Shown: in pieces, positions 32,967 to 37,458 of the stretch | Layout: every line of letters starts with the position of its first letter | Position numbering within the stretch: the first letter of the stretch is position 1 | Assembly: GCF_022712295.1 (NCBI RefSeq) | Contig: NZ_JALAGT010000053.1 | Span: 1 to 37,458 of the forward strand | Direction: 5' to 3' | DNA: 37,458 nucleotides | Source: Galactobacter sp. | GTDB taxonomy: Bacteria; Actinomycetota; Actinomycetes; Actinomycetales; Micrococcaceae | Notes under the pieces: generated by a model | Databases searched by the model: none | Told to the model about the DNA's origin: nothing | Seen by the model: the letters and a program-made list of their open reading frames with translations, nothing else | Made by a program: the position numbers and the translations under genes

Positions 32967-33659
32967 GTGTCAGACCTCATCGACACCACCGAGATGTACC
33001 TCCGGACCGTCCTCGAATTGGAGGAAGAGGGCATCGTTGCGCTGCGCGCCAGGATCGCTGAACGTCTGGGACATTCGGGACCCACCGTGTCCCAGACCGT
33101 GGCGCGCATGGAGCGCGACGGCCTGATGAAAGTCCAGGAGGACCGTCACCTGCAGCTGACTGCCTTGGGGCGTAAGCGTGCCACCGAGGTCATGCGTAAG
33201 CACCGTCTGGCCGAGCGGCTGTTGGCAGACGTCATTCACCTGGACTGGGAATACGTCCACGACGAGGCATGCCGCTGGGAACATGTCATGAGTGAGCGCG
33301 TTGAGCGCCGCCTCTTCGACATGCTCGGGCACCCGGAGGAATCGCCCTACGGCAACCCCATCCCTGGTCTCGAGGCCTTCGGCGGAAACGCTGTGGAGGA
33401 CTTCGGGGAGGGCGTGATCAACCTTGAGGACCTGCTGAATCAGAACCTGACCGGCACGTTCACGGTGGAACGCCTAGCCGAGACCATCCAGGTGGATCCC
33501 GAACTGTTGGTCCAGCTCAATGAGGGCGGTATCCGTCCGGGGGCCCGCATCACCACGGAACGGCAGGGCGAATACGCCGTGGTCCGGGTCCAGGGCGTGG
33601 AAGGTGCGCTGGAGCTTCCGCCCGAGGTCGGCGCCCATGTGTTCGTGGCCCGCGGCTGA
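32967..33659 (+). CDS. DtxR/IdeR-type metal-dependent regulator
   Basis: A 230-aa iron-dependent (or manganese-dependent) repressor. The N-terminal winged helix (1-70) has LRARIAERLGHSGPTVSQTV as helix-turn-helix. The metal-binding and dimerisation domain (about 75-140) has HRLAERLLADV and the conserved DEACRWEHVMSE (His/Cys/Glu ligands). The C-terminal SH3-like (FeoA) domain runs from about 150. It probably controls iron uptake and storage genes elsewhere. The start is GTG 32967 with AAGGAG 8 nt upstream. Length and motif order match DtxR/IdeR. Confidence 0.93.
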   Translation: MSDLIDTTEMYLRTVLELEEEGIVALRARIAERLGHSGPTVSQTVARMERDGLMKVQEDRHLQLTALGRKRATEVMRKHRLAERLLADVIHLDWEYVHDEACRWEHVMSERVERRLFDMLGHPEESPYGNPIPGLEAFGGNAVEDFGEGVINLEDLLNQNLTGTFTVERLAETIQVDPELLVQLNEGGIRPGARITTERQGEYAVVRVQGVEGALELPPEVGAHVFVARG

Positions 33660-33815
33660 ATCAGGTAACGATTAGGTAGCGCCCCACCGCGTCCGACGTG
33701 ATCCGCTGCGGGCGGAGCTGACGAATTTCCCTCCGTCTGGCCGCACTTGCGGATGCTTAGGTAACGGCCGAGTAATAGTCACAGTCAACCTCACAGCTCC
33801 GCCGTGAACCTCGCG
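33660..33815. other. Intergenic stretch with no recognised feature
   Basis: Part of a 525-bp gap between dtxR and the first NlpC/P60 gene. I see nothing definite in these 156 bases. The rest of the gap holds a terminator, a promoter and a riboswitch. Confidence 0.6.
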
Positions 33816-33852
33816 AGATCCCCGTGAATACGGGGATCTCATTGCGTTTCGG
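33816..33852 (+). terminator. Intrinsic terminator downstream of the DtxR gene
   Basis: GAGATCCCCGT (33816-33826) pairs perfectly with ACGGGGATCTC (33831-33841), loop GAAT, followed by ATTGCGTTTC. It lies about 155 bp after the dtxR stop. Confidence 0.75.
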
Positions 33853-33916
33853 AGCGGTGCGGCAGCGGCGTGAGCGGTGCAGAAAGCGGCGCGCACCACA
33901 CTTCCGTGACCTCAGC

Positions 33917-33945
33917 GTGACATTCGGGAAAGTATTGGCTACGCT
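33917..33945 (+). promoter_or_regulatory. Promoter of the first NlpC/P60 gene
   Basis: GTGACA (33917-33922) and TACGCT (33940-33945) with exactly 17 bp between. The same two hexamers and spacing occur before the second NlpC/P60 gene at 35259-35287. The leader transcript would be about 230 nt and would contain the riboswitch. Confidence 0.75.
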
Positions 33946-33975
33946 GTTCCAGTGCCCATACGAACGCGTGGGGCA

Positions 33976-34162
33976 CCCGGGGTCGGTCAAGCCGAGCACT
34001 GCCACTGACTTTCCGGAGCACAGAGACACAACTCGTTTTGGCAGTGGCGGGGGACCCAAATTCGGTTCCGAAGAGATTCGGGACCTTGGGGTGAAGCGAT
34101 CGAACCGCAAGGGGAGAACGCCGGGAGACTCCCTCCCGAACCCGACAGCTCACCTCGTAGGC
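33976..34162 (+). ncRNA. c-di-AMP riboswitch (ydaO/yuaA type), copy 1
   Basis: The leader contains the diagnostic ydaO elements in order: GGCAGTGGCGGGGGACCCA (about 34040-34058), CTTGGGGTGAAGCGATCGAA, and the 3' block CCGAACCCGACAGCTCACCT ending CGTAGGC. ACTGCCACTG upstream can pair with the GGCAGTGG segment. Boundaries are approximate. This class binds c-di-AMP and typically switches off cell-wall hydrolase genes when ligand is abundant. Only about 22 nt separate its 3' end from the start codon and the ribosome binding site begins 3 nt after it, so either an early terminator fold or sequestration of the ribosome site is possible. Confidence 0.93.
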
Positions 34163-34184
34163 ACAAGGAGAGGTAAACACCATC

Positions 34185-35090
34185 GTGACCAAGCGCGTAG
34201 AGGCAGCCCGCCACCGGGCAGTCAGCACTGGAACCTTCGACCAGCTTTCCAAGGCTGTGGCAGGCAACGCCGGGACCATGTCTCGCCAGGCGGCCGTCGT
34301 GGCCGCTGCTGGTGGCCTCGTCGTCACCCTGGGTGTTTCCGGCTCCACCGCAGCCAGCAAGACCGAGGCCGCGCCCAAGGCTGACTCCAACACCACCTCG
34401 TTGGACATCCAGCGCGTTGCCAGCACCGAGATTCACGCGGCTCCGGTGAAGAAGGCCCCGAAGACCGGTTCGCTGGTCAAGGTCGTCGCCAAGCCGGCCG
34501 CCCCCGAGCGCAGCCTGGCGCAAGGCACCGTTATCCAGCCGGCGGCACCCGCTGCTTCCGAGACCAACGAGCGCACGCTGCCGCAGCTCGAGCGCACAGT
34601 GGACACCACCCCGGCCACCACCGCTTCGGACTCGGCCTCCAACGATTCTGAGTCGACCTCCAACGATTCTGAGTCGACCTCCAGCGCTTCGGACTCGTCC
34701 TCCGCGACGAAGACGGCCGAGCAGACTGCTGCCAAGCCCTCCGTGAACAACTCCAGCATCGTCTCCACCGCGATGTCTTACACGGGTTCCCCCTACGTCC
34801 ACGGCGGAACCACTCCGGCCGGTTGGGATTGCGTCGGATTCGTCAGCTACGTACTCAAGCAGCACGGCTACTCCGTCAGCAATTCGTACGGCTCCATCCT
34901 CTCGGCCGGTCGCCAGGTGCCCTACTCCCAGGTGCAGGCGGGCGATATCCTTGTCTGGCCCGGTCGTCACGCGGCCATCTCTACAGGCGGATCAAGCAAT
35001 GTCGGCGCCTGGCAGCCTGGCATGGGAACCAAGGTCGGCCCCAACAGCTGGATCTCCGGCACCCCCACCGTTATCCGCGTGGGCGCCTGA
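34185..35090 (+). CDS. NlpC/P60 family cell-wall hydrolase, paralogue A
   Basis: A 301-aa secreted peptidoglycan hydrolase. A long N-terminal region (1-58) contains the hydrophobic export segment (SRQAAVVAAAGGLVVTLGVS, about 33-52) and is nearly identical to paralogue B. A low-complexity linker rich in Ser/Asp/Glu/Thr (about 60-185) follows, including a 21-nt direct tandem repeat in DNA (34638-34679). The C-terminal NlpC/P60 domain (about 190-301) has the catalytic Cys216 (GWDCVGFV) and His262 (GRHAAIS). Such enzymes cleave stem peptides (gamma-D-Glu to diamino acid bonds). The start is GTG 34185 with AGGAGAGG 11 nt upstream, under riboswitch copy 1. Confidence 0.92.
   Translation: MTKRVEAARHRAVSTGTFDQLSKAVAGNAGTMSRQAAVVAAAGGLVVTLGVSGSTAASKTEAAPKADSNTTSLDIQRVASTEIHAAPVKKAPKTGSLVKVVAKPAAPERSLAQGTVIQPAAPAASETNERTLPQLERTVDTTPATTASDSASNDSESTSNDSESTSSASDSSSATKTAEQTAAKPSVNNSSIVSTAMSYTGSPYVHGGTTPAGWDCVGFVSYVLKQHGYSVSNSYGSILSAGRQVPYSQVQAGDILVWPGRHAAISTGGSSNVGAWQPGMGTKVGPNSWISGTPTVIRVGA
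34638..34679 (+). repeat. Tandem 21-nt direct repeat within the linker of paralogue A
   Basis: The unit TCCAACGATTCTGAGTCGACC-class (21 nt, 34638-34658) is repeated exactly at 34659-34679, encoding SNDSEST twice; a third, diverged unit follows. It lengthens the Ser-rich linker and could vary by slippage. Confidence 0.85.
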
Positions 35091-35107
35091 TCCTCCAAAA
35101 ACCTTTC

Positions 35108-35152
35108 AAGGGAGCTCCTGATCGTTATACGGTCGGGGGCTCCCTTCGTTTT
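35108..35152 (+). terminator. Intrinsic terminator between the two NlpC/P60 genes
   Basis: AAGGGAGC (35108-35115) pairs with GCTCCCTT (35139-35146) around a longer interrupted stem, followed by CGTTTTG. It lies before the second promoter, so the two genes are separate transcription units. 35153-35258 shows nothing further. Confidence 0.75.
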
Positions 35153-35258
35153 GCGTTCCTTCCCCGTGTTCGTGCGGTTTTCGGGAGTTGCAAGGGGGCG
35201 CGGCCTGACCCTGAGGGGCGGACCCGTATCGCAGGGAGCACGTTTCCGTGATCAAAGC

Positions 35259-35287
35259 GTGACATTCGAGTGACCCTTGGTTACGCT
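35259..35287 (+). promoter_or_regulatory. Promoter of the second NlpC/P60 gene
   Basis: GTGACA (35259-35264) and TACGCT (35282-35287) with 17 bp between, the same hexamers and spacing as the promoter at 33917. Confidence 0.75.
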
Positions 35288-35317
35288 GTACCGGTACCCA
35301 GACAAATGCCGTGGGTG

Positions 35318-35505
35318 CCCGGGGTCGGCTACGCCGAGCACTGCCACCGACTTACCGGAGATCTGAGACAACACTCGCACTTGGCAGTGGCGGGGGACCC
35401 AATACCGGTTCCGGAGAGATTCGGGGCCTTGGGGTGAAGCGATCGACCCGCAAGGGGAGAGCGCCGGGAGACTCCCTCCCGAACCCGACAGCTCACCTCG
35501 CAGGC
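35318..35505 (+). ncRNA. c-di-AMP riboswitch (ydaO/yuaA type), copy 2
   Basis: A near copy of the first: TTGGCAGTGGCGGGGGACCC (about 35381-35400), CTTGGGGTGAAGCGATCGAC, and CCGAACCCGACAGCTCACCT ending CGCAGGC. The 3' two-thirds are almost identical to copy 1, while the loop between the 5' helices varies more, as expected for a conserved ligand pocket. It starts about 30 nt downstream of its -10 and ends 22 nt before the ATG. Confidence 0.93.
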
Positions 35506-35527
35506 ACAAGGAGAGGTAACCACCATC

Positions 35528-36499
35528 ATGACCAAGCGCGTCGAAACCGTCCGCCATCGGGCAGCCAGCACTGGAACTTTCGAACAGCTCTCCAAGGCCG
35601 TGGCAAGCAACGCAGGGACCATGTCCCGCCAGGCAGCAGTCGTTGCCGCTGCTGGTGGCCTCGTCGTCACCCTGGGCGTTTCCGGCTCCGCAGCACACAG
35701 CAAGACTCAGGCTGCCCCCAAGGCCGATGTGACCAGCGGATCGACGGATTTCCAGCGCGTTGCACAGACTGACATCCACGCCGCTGCCGTGAACGGGGCA
35801 CCGCAAGTCTTTTCCCTGGTCAAGGTCGTGGCTAGTCCTGCACCCGAGCAGCCCGCAACGAAGTCCGGCCCGGCGACCCTGACCGTGAAGACCCCGGCGC
35901 CCGCCACCGAGCGGCCCGCTACCGAGCAGCCCGCCACCGAGCGGCCCGCTGATGACTCCGCCGCCGAGTCCTCCCCGTCCAAGGCGCGCCCCACGGTACA
36001 GACCCGCACCGAGAAGACTCCTTCCAGCCCCGCGAACAAGTCGACGTCTGCCTCGAAGCCCTCGACCCCTACCACCACGGTGGGTAGCGCCTCGACCGAG
36101 CACGGCATGACTGCGTCTGGCACCACCTCCACCGCGAGCAGCTCCAACGGCGCCGGCCTGGCCGCTACAGCCAAGAGCGGCCTGGGGGTTCCTTACCGCC
36201 TGGGCGGCAACACCACCTCCGGCTGGGACTGCTCCGGGTTTGTCCGTTGGGTCTACGCGCAGAACGGTAAGAACATCTCCGCGCGCACGGCCTCAGGGAT
36301 CTGGAAGGGCGGCCAGTTCAAGGCCACCAACAACCCCAAGCCCGGCGACATCATCATCCAGCGTGGCGGCGCGCACGTCGCCATCTACATGGGCGGCGGC
36401 AAGTACATCGGTGCCCAGAACCCGTCCGTGGGCACCACCTGGCGCGATCTGGGCACCACCACCGATTCCTTCAACGGTTACTACACCTGGGTCGGCTGA
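35528..36499 (+). CDS. NlpC/P60 family cell-wall hydrolase, paralogue B
   Basis: A 323-aa secreted peptidoglycan hydrolase. Residues 1-58 match paralogue A almost throughout (export segment SRQAAVVAAAGGLVVTLGVS). A Pro/Ala/Thr/Glu-rich linker (about 100-205), with three tandem 15-nt units around 35900-35944 encoding PATER/PATEQ repeats, leads to the NlpC/P60 domain (about 208-323) with Cys235 (GWDCSGFV), His283 (GAHVAIY) and a polar third residue (Gln297/Asn298). This is closer to the canonical family than paralogue A. ATG 35528 has AGGAGAGG upstream and is under riboswitch copy 2. Monocistronic. Confidence 0.93.
   Translation: MTKRVETVRHRAASTGTFEQLSKAVASNAGTMSRQAAVVAAAGGLVVTLGVSGSAAHSKTQAAPKADVTSGSTDFQRVAQTDIHAAAVNGAPQVFSLVKVVASPAPEQPATKSGPATLTVKTPAPATERPATEQPATERPADDSAAESSPSKARPTVQTRTEKTPSSPANKSTSASKPSTPTTTVGSASTEHGMTASGTTSTASSSNGAGLAATAKSGLGVPYRLGGNTTSGWDCSGFVRWVYAQNGKNISARTASGIWKGGQFKATNNPKPGDIIIQRGGAHVAIYMGGGKYIGAQNPSVGTTWRDLGTTTDSFNGYYTWVG
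35900..35944 (+). repeat. Three tandem 15-nt units in the linker of paralogue B
   Basis: CCCGCCACCGAGCGG (35900-35914), a variant with two changes (35915-35929) and an identical third unit (35930-35944), encoding PATERPATEQPATER. The repeat extends a Pro/Thr-rich wall-spanning linker. Confidence 0.8.
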
Positions 36500-36513
36500 A
36501 CTGCTCCTTGATG

Positions 36514-36556
36514 CGAAAGTCCCCTGACCGAGTCGTCGGTCTGGGGGGCTTTCGTC
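36514..36556 (+). terminator. Hairpin after the second NlpC/P60 gene
   Basis: CGAAAG (36514-36519) pairs with CTTTCG (36549-36554) and the inner GTCCCC/GGGGGGC region extends the stem with interruptions. No long T-run follows. Confidence 0.6.
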
Positions 36557-36656
36557 TGGATTCGGATGCGTTCGACGCCGGCCGGCCAGGGCTCGGGTGG
36601 CCGGGGCCGGGGTAGTCAGAGCCCATGCGGCCAGGGGCCGTGAAGGGCCTGCAGGG

Positions 36657-37064
36657 TCAGAGGAGAGTGGGCAGAATGCGTTCCCGAAGCAGTGGAGCCA
36701 GGTCGTCACGCTGCAAGGCCTCGGAGGGGTTCATCCAGGCACCTTCGGCCAATTCGGCGCCGACGCCGGCCTCACCGTCGGCCTCCTGATCCCACGTGGC
36801 TGAGAAGAGGTGGGCGGTGAGCGTGGTGTCCGGTTCGTTCGCGGCAGGACCCTCCCAGCGTCCCAACTCGGTCAGCCGCTCTGCATCCCAGCTGAGGCCC
36901 AGCTCCTCACCGAGCTCTCGGAGCGCGGCCTCCAGGGGTGCTTCACCGGGTTCGAGTTTTCCGCCTGGTTGCATCCAGCGCCGGGTGCCCTTCTTTCGGA
37001 CCACATAGATCAGACCTTTGGAATTTACGAGACGGACTGCGGCGATGTTCAGATGATCAGGCAC
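36657..37064 (-). CDS. Nudix hydrolase
   Basis: A 135-aa protein with a complete Nudix box at residues 35-57 (G-x5-E-x7-REL-x-EE-x-G): Gly35, Glu41, Arg49-Glu50-Leu51, Glu53-Glu54 and Gly56. Members hydrolyse nucleoside diphosphates linked to another moiety, including oxidised nucleotides; the N-terminal IAAVRLVNSKGLIYVVRKKG and GTRRWMQPGGKLEPGE resemble the 8-oxo-dGTPase/MutT-like branch, substrate not determined. The start is GTG 37064 without a strong ribosome binding site; an in-frame stop lies just upstream. Convergent with the second NlpC/P60 gene. Confidence 0.9.
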   Translation of the reverse strand: MPDHLNIAAVRLVNSKGLIYVVRKKGTRRWMQPGGKLEPGEAPLEAALRELGEELGLSWDAERLTELGRWEGPAANEPDTTLTAHLFSATWDQEADGEAGVGAELAEGAWMNPSEALQRDDLAPLLRERILPTLL

Positions 37065-37219
37065 CTCGGCAGGCTACCATCACAGTGAACACCTGCTCGT
37101 TGATGAATCGTTGCAGTGCGGAGTGGCCGCAACGGCTCTCCGATCGTCAGCGCAGCACAGATTGTCTGAGGTCCGGGGTTTTGGTGAGGGACAAGGTCCG
37201 GACGCGAAAGGAACCAAGG

Positions 37220-37458
37220 ATGCAGCGAGGAACCAACCTCGGCCGGCTGGGCGGCTTCAACCAGGCGGTGGTCCTGGAGGCGGTGCGTCACCACCCAGAC
37301 GGGATCTCCCGCGTGGAGCTTGCGGAGGTCACGGGACTCTCTCCTCAGACCATTTCCAACGTGGCACGCCGGCTCATCGAGGGTGGATGGATCCGTGAGT
37401 CCGGAACGGTGATCTCCGGCCCTGGCAAGCCCAGAACCATCTTGGAGCTCATCCCCGA
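37220..37458 (+). CDS. ROK-family transcriptional regulator, N-terminal part
   Basis: The frame opens at ATG 37220 (AAAGGA 7 nt upstream) and runs past the end of the window, so only about 79 codons are seen. It has the MarR-like winged helix of ROK-family repressors: GTNLGRLGGFNQAVVLEAVR, then ISRVELAEVTGLSPQTISNV as helix-turn-helix, and the LIEGGWIRESG and GKPRTILEL wing. ROK repressors usually have a sugar-kinase-like C-terminal domain, here outside the window. The target is likely a carbohydrate operon downstream. Confidence 0.85.
   Translation, partial: MQRGTNLGRLGGFNQAVVLEAVRHHPDGISRVELAEVTGLSPQTISNVARRLIEGGWIRESGTVISGPGKPRTILELIP

Noticed and set aside
35900..35944. Short tandem units considered as a CRISPR-like array
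   Set aside because: The units are 15 nt, directly adjacent without spacers and in frame, so they encode a Pro/Thr-rich linker. No CRISPR array or cas gene was found in the window.

Overview
The window is high-GC DNA with densely packed, actinobacterial-type genes. A DtxR/IdeR-type regulator, OtsAB trehalose synthesis, a stand-alone groL under CIRCE elements, DUF3263, DUF3027 and DUF4031 proteins, a WXG100 protein and NlpC/P60 hydrolases behind ydaO-type (c-di-AMP) leaders together point to Actinomycetota. Micrococcales, probably Micrococcaceae (Kocuria/Micrococcus/Citricoccus/Arthrobacter-like), is my inference; the genus cannot be fixed by reading.

Layout. 1-103 is the 3' part of a 5S rRNA, so an rRNA operon lies just upstream. 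It is followed by a small SRPBCC/AHSA1-like protein, tRNA-Pro(CGG) and a large protein of unknown function. 2.7-12.7 kb is a carbohydrate block. A LacI repressor is divergent from a solute-binding protein/MalF/MalG/GH13 alpha-glucosidase operon that has no ATPase of its own. An MsmK/UgpC-type ATPase is encoded a short distance away behind otsA-otsB. A textbook promoter/operator lies between the LacI gene and the operon. The likely logic is import and hydrolysis of an alpha-glucoside next to trehalose synthesis.

12.8-18.6 kb holds two neighbouring DsbA-like CPYC thioredoxin-fold proteins (one membrane-anchored, one lipoprotein), tRNA-Thr(TGT), tRNA-Val(CAC), a CPBP/CAAX intramembrane protease and a ThrE-type threonine/serine exporter with a long disordered N-terminus. 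18.6-24.5 kb holds ung, a GntR/YtrA regulator with its palindromic operator plus a two-gene ABC exporter, an AAHS-type MFS transporter, and a translationally coupled DUF3263/LytR_C pair.

24.5-32.8 kb holds groL with two CIRCE elements, a DUF4031-HD fusion protein, an orphan WXG100 protein, an OmpR-type two-component system, a small membrane protein, a DUF3027 protein and serC. 32.9-37.5 kb holds a DtxR-family regulator, two paralogous NlpC/P60 cell-wall hydrolases in tandem (each with a near-identical promoter and its own c-di-AMP riboswitch), a Nudix hydrolase, and the 5' end of a ROK-type regulator cut by the window edge.

Most of this is ordinary actinobacterial core content, and I see no clear new defence or biosynthetic system. 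The points most worth a second look are: the duplicated c-di-AMP riboswitch/NlpC-P60 unit; a dispersed intergenic hairpin element with conserved TGCCCGACGG ends (three copies); the DUF4031-HD fusion; the split sugar ABC transporter whose ATPase is in the trehalose operon; and the 91-aa membrane protein just upstream of the two-component system.
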